From positions 930,001 through 994,000 of the forward strand of contig JADANN010000120.1 of assembly GCA_018806985.1 (NCBI GenBank): a DNA stretch of 64,000 nt. Direction: 5' to 3'. This DNA comes from Angiostrongylus vasorum. Lineage: Eukaryota > Nematoda > Chromadorea > Rhabditida > Metastrongylidae. Below, in pieces: positions 34,155-44,769 of the stretch (position 1 is its first letter; the number at the start of each line of letters is the position of its first letter). The translations under genes and the position numbers were made by a program. A model generated the notes under the pieces. The model did not search any database. It worked only from the letters and a program-made list of their open reading frames with translations, and was not told where the DNA came from.

Positions 34155-36441
34155 TCAGAAGCTTTTTCGCTAAACAACGGTGGGTCTATTTTCATGGTAC
34201 TCGTCCCTTCTGACCCACTTTTCCTGGAAGGTTGACAAAGAGGCCAGGACAGATCCACCCATCCAGACCGAATATTTACGCTCAGGAGGCGCAATGATTC
34301 TCACTTTCATCAAGCTGGAAAAGGAATCTTCACAGGATCTAAGCAGATAAAGTGATATATGAGTGGGTCGTTCCTACGAAGAAACTACAGACCTAGGAGC
34401 TAGAGCAGTCAATTCTTTGTCCATGAGCTCTTCAAGACCGGGAAACAAGGTATTTCCTCCTGTCAGGACAGTGTTGGCCCACAGATCTTTTCGGTTGTCA
34501 CCTCATGACCGAGTTGAAGGCGGTCTCATGGACTCCAGGAGCTTCCATTCCGAGTAGCGATGGTTAAAAAATCGTCCCTGCTTATTCAAAGCAATGAAAA
34601 ATCACACTCTAATGTACACACCTGGAAGAAAGCTTCAGGACATCGAAAACGCTCGGCTCCAACGGAAATTAATTTGCCATCGGGAAGTGCGAACGTCGTG
34701 TGGGTAGAGAGAATGACGAGGAAGCCGTGGACGTTTCCTTTTCAAAATCTAGAGCTGTGTAGCACAACTTTTCTTTAAGTTCGAGGACAATTTCACTCTC
34801 TGAAGTGTTGGTGAACCAGTAGCCTTGTTCAGTGAGAATCCTCGCCATGTAGTCAGTTAGTTGACTACCCACAAGGTTAAGACGGAAGGTTGCATGGGAT
34901 ATAGGGTATCCCTGGAACAGGTTATCCAGTCAACTAGGCAGATAATCGAGCAAATTATCTGCAAGAATTTACCTCATATATAGGGACAGAGTGAGTGACT
35001 CCATCTCCGGGGTCCAGAACTACTCCAATGGTACGCCCGGAAGCGTATAAGGACAGAACAGCTTGGATTGCTATGTACATACCGGGAGTATTAAAACTCT
35101 CAAACATGATCTGTGTCATTTTCTCTCGATTAGCTTTAGGGTTGAACTGTCTTTCAGTTAGAAGCACGCGATGCTCTTCAGGAGCGATACGAAGCTCACC
35201 ACACGTGGTGCCAGATCTTCTCCATGTCATCCCAGTTCGTCACGACACCATGATCTATGGGATAACTCATGGTAAGCACCCTAAAGATGCGAAAAAAGTA
35301 AGGAAATCGTGCTGGGCAGACAACTGAAACGCGACTACAAAAGGAATCGCTAACTCAACCTTTACTAGTCTGAGCCTCATCTCTAACATAAGTGTCCGTA
35401 AGTACCAATCCAACCATGAATTCTTGTTGACGAGGACGCCCGACGGTTGATGGGAGCACAAAACGTGGAGCCTCCTCTCCAGAGAAACGTTCGTAAAAAT
35501 GATCACTTTTTTAAAAATCCTAGCTAGAAGGTCTTAACAAGCACTAGCAGCTTCTATCCAATCATATTTGATAAGAAACCTTCAAACTTTCAAAGTTTCC
35601 AATTCTGAAATATTTGTGATTTGATGTCATTCCAATGTTTTCATTGACTACAGAGCATCTATCAACCGCGCAATCTGTGTTCCACGTGCATTTTATGATT
35701 GACAACAATAGGTCTGGTGCTGTAAGGTAGACAGGTAGAACCACGCTACTATAAACGTCAAACTTGGTGAACGAAGTGTAAGTCGACGCGATCTCTTTTA
35801 AGAAGTTAAGAGTGCAGTGTTGTGCAATAAGCAAATAACGATCCTTGTTTTACTTTCTACTTTGAATAAGCATACCCACTTCTGAACAGCAAAATGCCCT
35901 TAGCTTGCAAGACTTTCACACAAAACCCGTCATTGGGAAGGGTTTAATAGCATACGCAGTAAGTATCTGAGGACTTACTATGAAAAAAATCCGAAAAAGA
36001 TGCGTCTGGTCTTAATGTATTTGAGTCGTTTCTCGAGAAGACGTTTTTAAGGACGATTCGGTCCGTTGCATTTTCACTGTTAATATACCTAATATGAGAT
36101 TTCTCTAAAAAAAAATGACGCGAAAAGTGTTTCCTTTCAACTTTTGGCCGTAGAAATTTTAACGAGGATGAACAGTGAGAGAAGTCGCGTTATAATGGTA
36201 CTATAGAAGAATCGAAGTGTTATAAGAATATTGCGGAAGAAAAACGGATGAGCAATATGAATAGTTGTGATCAAAGTTTCAACACCTCAGCCACCATTGA
36301 CATTTAGTAGACGTTCAACTACTCAGCACTGTAAAAGTGTTGAATAAAGAAATGTTAGCAAAATAATAGCAGATGCACGATCACTTTACACATTCCGGAA
36401 CCGTTGTCGATTACCAGAGCCGGAATTTCGTCGTCGCACAT
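34155..36441 (-). pseudogene. Actin pseudogene retaining introns
   Basis: Actin-derived exons on the minus strand: 36441-36385 (MCDDEIPALVIDNGSGMCK), about 35510-35372 (EEAPRFVLPSTVGRPRQQEF), 35280-34973 ([14 protein letters not shown] ... [20 protein letters not shown]), 34911-34622 (LTDYMARILTEQGYWF, EKLCYTALDFE, LPDGKLISVGAERFRCPEA), 34563-34393 ([36 protein letters not shown]) and 34314-34155 ([19 protein letters not shown]). Together they span nearly the whole 376-residue family. Lesions: a frameshift near 35205, a frameshift near 34700, a frameshift near 34503, a TAG at 34172-34170 in place of the usual penultimate-region His, and AA instead of AG before the exon at 34563. Junction phases at exon 2/3 also fail. 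Intron retention rules out a simple processed copy. A diverged gene with assembly errors is a less likely alternative. Confidence 0.9.
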
Positions 36442-36659
36442 GATGGTGAAGTTTGCTGTCTTCCTTACTTACTGACCTTACTGCTAGTGGGTCTTTCCCT
36501 TTGCTTTTACAGGCTCGCAACACCGTTATCACGCCATATCAACGCTTTTACACGCTGGCATTGGCTACCGTTGTGTAAACACTTCGCCTATTGGCTGATG
36601 ATATGCGGTATCTGGAATTAAACGTGAAAATGCTTTAAACATTCATATCAGTAATTCTA

Positions 36660-36840
36660 CGTATTCTTGTTGAGCAAACACGAGGTGTTATTTTTATTCT
36701 TTGTTCACGAACAAGCTGACGTTTCGGCGGATTTCGCCTTCCTCAGAGCCGCTTTCTATGAAACTTCCACTGAGTATGTCGCGTGGAGACCAACCACACA
36801 GAATTCACATGGAAGCGTAATCAACAAGAATACGAAGAAT
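36660..36840 (-). repeat. Penelope-like element 3' terminus with hammerhead-like motif
   Basis: The minus strand shows TTCCATGTGAATTCTGTGTG and GTCTCCACGCGACATACTCA, matching the region after the GIY-YIG-like ORF at 10130-10200. The hammerhead-like motif follows (36750-36712: GGCT, CTGAGGA, A, GGCG-AAATC-CGCC, GAAACGTC, AGCT), then AATAAAAATAACACC. Upstream of the actin pseudogene; no ORF remains. Confidence 0.6.
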
Positions 36841-37229
36841 TACTTGATCAATGCCGAGGTTAATAAAAAGTCGGTCGTAGGATTCGTATTAGTAGTCAGT
36901 CATGGAGTATGGTTCACACTCAAAGTAATGAAGGAAACTTTAAATGAAAATGAAGGAAGCTACTTTTGGTGCACCACTACCGCAGGTTTTGCACAGGCCA
37001 CATGCATTCGCCTTCGCTCCTTGTTCGTTCCGAAAATGTTTAGGTGTATAAAATGGTGGTGAATTGTAGCACAAACAGCATCCTGTAGCTATAGACAGTT
37101 TCCTATCAATCAATACATGAAACGTTGACGTCAAGAATTTGATTGACATATTTCTTCACGTGTAGTGTGATCAGCGGGCTGCCAGAGTCTGACAAAAAAT
37201 ACAAAGAATGCAACGAATACTAGAGTACA

Positions 37230-37600
37230 AAGAAAGACATGTTGATTAGTAGAACCGAGGTTAAAGGAAAGTCGGTTTTGAAACATTTTTTATTGCTCTT
37301 TGCCAGCTGATAAAGATACCAACTTCTGCAGGATTGATTGTCTAGGAAAAACAAGTTATATCACCGGACAATCAAAACTATCAACCATTAGCATCCTGGA
37401 TAAAAGAACATCACCGAGTGAGTGTGCCTCATTTCAGATGGTCCGCTGAGGAATACCTGACTCGACACGAAGGCGAAAACCCCATGTCGAAACGAAGAAC
37501 AACGGTAGACCATCGACTCGGATCGTCAGCTCTGATGAACACGAAGACGCCGCCGAAACGTTAGCCGAATAAAAATTGCTTATCGACCTTGTGTAAGCTT
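37230..37600 (+). repeat. Non-autonomous repeat ending in a hammerhead-like motif
   Basis: Near 37528-37566: GTCAGCT, CTGATGA, a weak helix II region, GAAACGTT, AGCC. This copy has the canonical CTGATGA core but a poor helix II. The sequence before it (CATCGACTCGG) matches the repeat at 8380-8410. A block GTTAAAGGAAAGTCGGTTTT occurs at 37260 and again at 37636. Confidence 0.45.
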
Positions 37601-37784
37601 ATCAAAGAAAGAATACATATTGATCAATAATACGGATGTTAAAGGAAAGTCGGTTTTGAAATATTCAACTATAGCTTCGAAAGCTTCAGTCAACGTACCA
37701 TCATGTCCAACTCTATTTTGCTTTCATTATACACCGACTTTCATTTAACCTCAGTATAAATCATCAATATATCAATACAGGTAC

Positions 37785-37910
37785 GTCTAGCGCAGTGGTC
37801 AGATGTGCCGTGCAATACACATGGGATCGATCCCACGCCCATAGCTCACCAAGCCTTCTTTCCCTCCGAGGTAGGCAAAATGGTGCCAGACTTTCGTGGG
37901 AGGAGACAGG
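37785..37910 (+). repeat. tRNA-derived SINE, subfamily A1, truncated
   Basis: Head GTCTAGCGCAGTGGTCAGAT, B box GGGATCGATCCCACGCCC, body CTTTCCCTCCGAGGTAGGCA. It stops at the microsatellite starting about 37930. Confidence 0.8.
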
Positions 37911-37929
37911 AAGAGCACGAATCAACACA

Positions 37930-37970
37930 TGCGTGTGTGTGTACGTGTGTGGTGTGTGTGTGCATGTGCA

Positions 37971-38029
<59 letters not shown>

Positions 38030-38036
38030 CTGTTTG
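37930..38036. repeat. (GT)n/(TA)n compound microsatellite
   Basis: GTGTGTGT blocks, then a TA run, then TGTGTGTG. It creates spurious open frames on both strands (for example 37795-38256). Confidence 0.95.
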
Positions 38037-38040
38037 TAAC

Positions 38041-39300
38041 CGCAAGTCATTTATATCGCTTCACCTACCTTGCCCTAAAGATTCACAAGGACGTCAGCGA
38101 GTGCATAGTTCAATTCTCAATTCTCAATTCCAAATCAATTCTCAACGGACTATCTCAGTATCTCGCACAAATGTTTTTGTAGTCAACATACCAAAACATT
38201 TGCGATTCCCCTATTGTCATTATTCGGAGCTGTTGGTGAATACGGCCGATATCTAATGAGTTGTTTGTTATTCTGTACGGTATTCACCGATACGTGTGGG
38301 ATATGACAGGTGTGGTTTTCTACACGCCCGATTTTTTTGTAAAAAAAAAGTTCGTATGCGATTCTTCTTCTGATTCGATTTGTTGGATAAATTCACTACT
38401 TCCCTAGATTAAAAGAATGAATATGCACCAAAAATGAGCTAAATCTTTGTCGTTTTAATACATGAGTGTTTACTCTTTTCATCGCGATCATGTCACATTT
38501 TCATCTACATTTTCAGGAAAGTAATGTCTTATTTCAGCAGAACGCCGGGAATGATCTGCAGCGGCCGTAGCAATTCTTTCTCTTCAATAACCAGTTCAAT
38601 GACTGTGTTTTTCGTGTCCTTTTCCACCTTGTTTGTCACTGGTTAGAATAGCAAAATGATCTACAGGAAAGTGATTAGGGTTGAAGAACTCGGTCGACAT
38701 AGTAAGCACGAGAAGGAAGCAGAGAGGCAGTTGTGCAGGAAGGATTTCTCGGTGTCGTTAGATAGGTGTATCGGTCGCATCACTCTACCCTATCGACGCA
38801 CGATCGTCATTGACATCGCACCAATGTGATCGCACAGAGGGCACAACGGTGGTCCGGGCCATTCCAGAATATATGTATCCATTCCAAGCTTCCACATTTC
38901 ACTTTACTTCTATCCTTCTCTTTATACCTTCTCTTAAAGCCGTTTGTGGTGAAATGAAAAAACTCGATGTGATTGTGAGCTTAAATGTCGACTGATGAAA
39001 TTGCTGGCACATATCCACAAAACACACATATGCTGACCGAGTAGTGGGTTATCAATACACAAAAGCAACTATTGTTTTGTAGTTACAGTCGGTATGCTTC
39101 TATAGTTGAAAAAGTAATGTACGTGATGAACCGAGTTCGCCTAGTTCAGGAAATTCGAATCAGCAAAATGTATGGTTTCAAGTGCTTATTCTCAAATGAA
39201 TAGCTATGGCAAACCAAATGCTACAGTCGGTTTGACACTGCATTAAAAATGGGAACGCGTAAAATTCCTTCTATTTATTTGGATATTCGCATGTCTTGTC
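38041..39300. other. Intergenic, nothing recognised
   Basis: No coding pattern or repeat family from the rest of the window is evident. Confidence 0.4.
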
Positions 39301-40960
39301 TTCACCGTTGATGCGAGCCCCAGTATTATTTCCATTCGTTTTTCTCTCGCGCAATCTTCGTCCATACTGGTGGCTTCGAACATGGTGACGTCCGCGAGGG
39401 CCCATTTCTTAGCACAGAAATCGTCTCCATCTGCGAATAGAAGTGGTTAACGTTGCCACGAGCGCTTGTGCCCACCGTTTGGGTAGTCTTGAGAGAGGAC
39501 TCTTGCATGCTCTTTGAGTCCACTTCACTGTTCTTTTCGTCAGCCTGTCATCCGTTCTTCTTATTGCACGAACGGTCCATGTGCTTCGCTATCGATGTGC
39601 ATTCTTTCGGACCTCGAAGACGGGGTAGATTTCGAATATCTGAGCTTCGCATTTCAAAAAAACGTTGTGAGTACAGGCGCACTGTGAATGGTGCACAAAA
39701 AATCTTGATGTGGTTGAAGTGTCTACTCACGTTGTTACTTAGCGCTGAGAAGTCTGCTAAATCGAAAGGGTGAGCGCGCAATGTTGGTTCCTTTAGCTGG
39801 TCAGTGGCTTCTTTGAGAGGTTCAAATGCGTCCCATGCTGCTTTCTTTCTTCTGCCTAATTCCCTACTTATGTTCTTCTCCATGCTCGCTGACTCCCAAG
39901 GTGCACGTACGAGGTGGTCTCTGTAATGGGGAAAACCATCTAGTTCGATTTGTTCGCCTTCGTAGAATGGGTTCCTCCTGAACTGGCTCTTCGTCCTGCA
40001 CCCAGCCCAATCATTTTTCCCACTTCGTCGAGTTCATTGAGAATCATCTCTGTTTCACTGGTACTCCACGAAAAGTTATCCGTGAAACGAAGATTTCCTA
40101 AGAAGTTCCCATAAACACGTATGGCCTTCTTGTCCCAGTCGAGTGACTTCACCATCCACTATGGTTAAGCAGTAAACAGCTTTAGTGATAAGATGAAGCC
40201 TTGTCGAATGTCTTCTCCTGTAGGTATGATGAGAGTTCGGCAAAAAAGCTGTGTAATTTTTTGCTGCAGTTCTGATAAAAAATTTTATAGCGTCCGTGTA
40301 TAAAACAGGTCCACTCCTTGGTCGACTAGCTCTGCTAGGATTTCATTGGTATCGACGCTGTCAAGCGATTTCTCGTTGTCGATGAATGTTTGTTGAAGAA
40401 GCGGGTGTTACTCTTGACAGATTTCTATGCCCAGTAATATCGTTTGGATGTGGTTTATACAGCAGAATCCCTGTCGGAATCCTGGTTGCTCAAAAGGTTA
40501 TTCCTAATCCAAGGTCTTTGATATGTGAAAAAAGGATAATCTTCGTGAACAGATGGCAGAGTACAATCAACAAGGATATTGGATGGTACTTTTGAAAATT
40601 CCTTCGGCCACCCTTCCCAGGAATGATGATCGAGCACGAAGTCCTCTACTGGTCTGGGATTTCTTTCTCTGAAGGTAAGATGTCATGTGAGTTGGGAGAA
40701 GCACATATAATTTGCTGCCTCAAGCTGCATGGAAGTCGACAGTGATACGTCTTCTCATTCTTTGCATGTCAACTCGACAACTCGAACTTCATGGTGTAGA
40801 ATCTCGGGCAGTTTTTTCACCAGCGAGGACTTGGGGGTCCGATAGATGGTTGGATTGTGGAGTGGAAATGTTTGGTATAGAAGTTTTCTGTTATCAATTC
40901 CCTACCATGTTTAGATGTAGCGATTGTCAAACCCTCCTTCATCAAGGCTGATAACGGAAC
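39300..40960 (-). mobile_element. Decayed RTE-type LINE, reverse transcriptase half
   Basis: On the minus strand, in order from high coordinates: RT core pieces, then KSLDWDKKAIRVYGNFLGNL with FTDN where FADD is usual (about 40150-40080), NELDEVGKMIGL, EATDQLKEPTLRAHPFDLAD (39820-39760), and the C-terminal IAREKNEWK (39350-39326). These match the same RTE lineage as 13535-16560. The catalytic motif is lost and the frame is broken many times; the endonuclease half is absent or unrecognisable. Confidence 0.85.
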
Positions 40961-42035
40961 ACTACAGCTGCAGAGATCCCTACTGTGCTTCTCCAGACTA
41001 GCTTGTTTCTAAGCTACTTGCAATAGCACTTTACACCTATGTCGATGGGTAAATTTCCAGTAGCTGTACAGGAGTAACCCATAAATGTGAACATTAAACT
41101 GCTGTGTTCATCGTTGTATGTTAGGATAAAAAAGTACAAGGCTTATTCGAAACATTTATTATCTTTACAATATTGCAAGCATTGGGATCTATGATAACAG
41201 ATGCAGAATGAAAGTGCAGTTAATTCTAACCACATTTATGCTGAGATGTGAAAACAAACTAGGCACCCCAGTTAAGCTTCAACCAGCAATTATTACCCAA
41301 GCTGAGGCTGCAGACGAAATGAAAAGCAGTTGAACATTATGAGTTCAGTGAATACATAAAGGGCAGTTGATCGTCTCAGGAGCAGTATTTATAACCATAT
41401 TTCGAGAAAGGCACGTATTGTAAGGTAATGTATGTCGAATTCCCACAAAACATCGTGGTTGTGAATTCACTTTATGGTAAAAATTTTCTTGTTTGTGATT
41501 CTTCGATTTCTCCGAACTACTCTAGTGGAAAAAGTAAAATACATCAGTTACCGGCTATGAAAAAAATCACCGACTAGAGTAGTACTTGTGGGTAGTCCTC
41601 GGTTTTCTACACACATAAACGCATGAAAGGTGAGTTCATACTTTTATCCATTATAGGACAGCGCTGTGTTCACACCGTAGCCATTTGCGTGATAGTAATA
41701 GCGATGTAGTAGAACAAAATGATTCCGTGAGTGTTTGCGTCAGTAACACTAAAAAAATTTTTCCAAATCAATATTTATCTTTTGCTTGCATGAAGCTATA
41801 TACATCTTGTTATTATTGAGGTACGAATGAATTATTTGTTGATTAAACGATTTATAACGAAGTTTTATTGCGAAGGATCTCTATTCGACCGAATTTAAGA
41901 TTTTCGTTTCATAACATTTTTTCTTTCCAGAAGAAGTGGCTAGGAGGCAAGTTATCAAATGGTTAAAAAAGAATAGAGAAACATCTCTGTTAACTTTTTA
42001 TATACTGCCTATTATAATTTTTCATGGCGGAGTAT
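40961..42035. other. Intergenic, nothing recognised
   Basis: AT-rich sequence without recognisable genes or repeats. Confidence 0.4.
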
Positions 42036-42039
42036 TAAA

Positions 42040-42245
42040 CATGAAACAACCACAATGATGGTGAGATATTTGCAAACTCCGGACCGCAATTGCTGCGGTG
42101 GGGAACGAACGCGCTATTACCCTTTCCGGGTAATAGGCGAGGGACTCGCATGGAGTGGTGGCGTACGCTTTAGCCTTCGGAAAAAGGTAATAGCACCGTA
42201 AGACACCTGCGGTCTGGAGTTTTGCAAATTTCTCAGTGTTTCACA
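42040..42245. repeat. Inverted-repeat MITE (family C), short copy
   Basis: Left end ATGATGGTGAGATATTTGCA and right end CTGCGGTCTGGAGTTTTGCA then AATTTCTCAGTG are inverted repeats around a short core (GGGAACGAACGCGCTATTAC). It is about half the length of 24250-24620. Confidence 0.75.
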
Positions 42246-42259
42246 AGAAAGCACACAAT

Positions 42260-43119
42260 TATAATGCTTTGTTAACGCTTTCAATTCTTACTTTGATGAC
42301 TTGTTCACTTCCGTATAACCTTTTGGATCAATGCTTATAACTATGCACTGAATCTTCTTAATAATGTAGTTTCTACTGATTTTTCAAGTAGGAAATCGAT
42401 GCTGAGACCAGAGTAACCACTAGGGTGACCACCAGGGTGACCTGCTCCACAACACAGGATAAATTCTGTAGATGACATAGAATTGTAAAATCAATGGACA
42501 AGAAGAATTCATTTCAAGATATAGGGCTTTGGATAAGCTCTTCAACATTTCAGAGAATTATAGCTCCAATTCATGGAGAACACTGGTAGTTGAGAGCTGA
42601 TTTTGCACGTCTGTTCTCCATTTTACCTGAACAACAGTCATATCTTTCTTTCAGAGCGGGAATAGCTTGAATTCTTCCCATTTCCATCACCAGTTTCTTC
42701 CTTTCTCTTCAACTTCGGTAGCTGCTGCGTTGAAAGCCTACTTCATAGTGACTCCAAGACCTTCATTCACTAAAATTATACTGTTTTTACTTTCACCTTT
42801 AATATAAGGGAGAAGGCGTAATTAATAAGGGCAATGTTATCCTTCTTTTCCCAGATTCTCTTTCAGGATTGAATAGCATCAACTACAAGCTGGGCGGGAA
42901 GACCACATCATTCTATCATTGCCGCAACGCGAGGTTTTAAATGGTCTTCCAAGTCGTCTAGAATAGATGAATAAATAAATAGAAAAACTCAGTGCAGTAC
43001 AGCTTTCTCATTGTAAAGAAAACGGTTGTGAAGAGAATGATTGAGAATTGAACCATACTTCGAACACCACAAAATACCTGCTTACAAACATTCGGCCACT
43101 GAAAATGAGTAAATGCTGA
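42260..43119. other. Unassigned stretch with weak coding-like frames
   Basis: The minus strand near 42960-42800 reads DDLEDHLKPRVAAMIE, a stop, then DNIALINYAFSLI. This could be eroded coding DNA but I cannot assign a family. Confidence 0.3.
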
Positions 43120-43930
43120 AACATTGGATTTCTTCTCCATGATTGTCTTGATTGCTCCTAGTGACCACTCTTCTCGTCTAGGTAGCGCCCAGGTTTCTAA
43201 AGCGTGCACGCGCTAAGACAGGAAGAAATGCTGAGTTGAAAAAGTTTGGGTCGGAACCAGATGATCTTGGTCTTTTCGCTACATTCCCAATGTTATTATA
43301 AAATCACCAAACCGAGCAGTCCCTGATGCTCATCTCTGGAACTAAGCCATTCTTCATGTTGACTTCTCGACCAAGATACACTTGGCTGCGATATTCAGAT
43401 AGAGTGGTCCCGTCGAATGTAAATGGGTATCGCAACCGAATCAATTTTTTTTCAAATATCGTTTCCTGTTGTTGAGTCGTTGAATAATCATAGGACACAA
43501 GCTCGAGATAGGACAGGTTTTTTTTTCACCTACTTAATGTTTGGAATTATAGAAACGATATCACCAGAAAAATGGAGACCGCGTATTTTCTGGTTATCGA
43601 TTTTCACCTTGATGATGTTCCACAATAGCTTTCACATGATGGCATTGTATCACTTGTATCAACTGTAGTCCCGTTAATCGTCGAGTGATTCGAACGCGCG
43701 CCATTAAATCCCCCATATTTTCTCTGTCGCGTGCAAGAGTAGCCTAGTGGGTTCTGCCCGCTCTAAGGACTCGTTGAGCATCATATCTTCCTTCTAGGCT
43801 TTTTGTGAAAACTCTGACCATCGGGTCAGTGGTCTTCTTGCAGTGCGTTTGTCATTCCGAGAAATGCAGTCACTAACGGCTCGATGGCGTTGCATAGACT
43901 TGTATATCTCTCACCCAGCAAACTGCTAGT
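43120..43930 (-). mobile_element. RTE-type LINE fragment, C-terminal
   Basis: From about 43500 down on the minus strand: RYPFTFDGTTLSEYRSQVYL, GREVNMKNGLVPEM, then pieces to 43130. The region 43660-43930 resembles the extreme C-terminal and 3' part found at 54126-54330. The pieces are out of single frame and partly rearranged. Same lineage as 54126-55290. Confidence 0.75.
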
Positions 43931-44014
43931 ATTGCTAATAGGGGACCTTTTATTTCGCAAGCAGACTTTGAAATAAACTCGCTATGAACAACCAAGAAAT
44001 TTTTTTATCAAGGA

Positions 44015-44250
44015 GGAGTGTGTAGCGCAGTGGTTAGTGGTACCATACGATACATATGGGTTCCGCGCCCTAGGAATAAGCCTTTCATCCATCAGGAGTC
44101 GGGAAATTGGGATGATATCAGCACTGACTTAATGCGTTGTTAGGCCACCATGAGTCATTGTATAGGCCAGACATGCATTCATTCATTTCTAACGATGTTT
44201 GGTGAAGTCGAAAGCATGACGCATTCTTCAGGGAATAAATTAACGTCGTG
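44015..44250 (+). repeat. tRNA-derived SINE, subfamily A1
   Basis: A box TGTAGCGCAGTGGTTAGTGG, then CATATGGGTTCCGCGCCC, body CATCCATCAGGAGTCGGGAA, tail CATGAGTCATTGTATAGGCC and GAAGTCGAAAGCATGACGCA. It lies about 85 bases before another copy in the same orientation. Confidence 0.85.
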
Positions 44251-44334
44251 AGCTTTATTCCTTACTCTTTACTTTCCATTGTTGGCAACATTACACGAGG
44301 ATGGTGAAGAAGTTTCATTCGGCTAACGCTTCAA

Positions 44335-44612
44335 CGGTAGCCGCGTGTAACGCAGTGGTCGGAGACGACGTACAATACACATGGGATGCATACCTGCGCC
44401 TATGGCTCACCAAGTCTTCTGTCCCCTCCGGGGTGGGCAAATTGGTATCAGACCTGTCTGGGATGATAGATGATGCACCAGTCAGCCACCGTGAGTCATT
44501 GTAGAGGCCAGTTATGCATTCAATCGCCTCCAACAATGCTTAATGAAGTCGAATGCATAGCGCATCTCTCAGGGGATAGATCAACGCCGACAGGTTCATC
44601 CTTTATGCTTTT
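44335..44612 (+). repeat. tRNA-derived SINE, subfamily A1, full length
   Basis: Head GCCGCGTGTAACGCAGTGGT, body GTCCCCTCCGGGGTGGGCAA and TGGTATCAGACCTGTCTGGG, tail CCACCGTGAGTCATTGTAGA to GGGATAGATCAACGCCGAC. It is closest to the copies at 31630 and 62230. Confidence 0.88.
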
Positions 44613-44755
44613 TTAACACTTCAGCGTCTTTCTCTTCTTCGAAACCAGGTTGATCCGAGTCGATTGTCAACAGCTTCCAATGTGGGTCTTCGTTATCGCA
44701 TCGAGTAGAATCTAGTGGAGCGTCACTTTCACCAGTGAGCTCGATGCAAGGTCAC
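44601..44755 (-). other. Possible coding remnant next to SINE
   Basis: An open minus-strand stretch ending in TGA at 44603-44601 reads CIELTGESDAPLDSTRCDNE and on to FEEEKDAEVLKKHKG. Composition is protein-like and acidic, but no start, splice partner or family was recognised. The stop falls within the SINE edge, so it may be a truncated exon. Confidence 0.25.
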
Positions 44756-44769
44756 GTTACCTTTTCAGT

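Noticed and set aside
37795..38256. 153-residue frame rich in Cys, Val, Tyr and Ile
   Set aside because: It spans the (GT)n/(TA)n microsatellite and a SINE fragment; it is not a gene.
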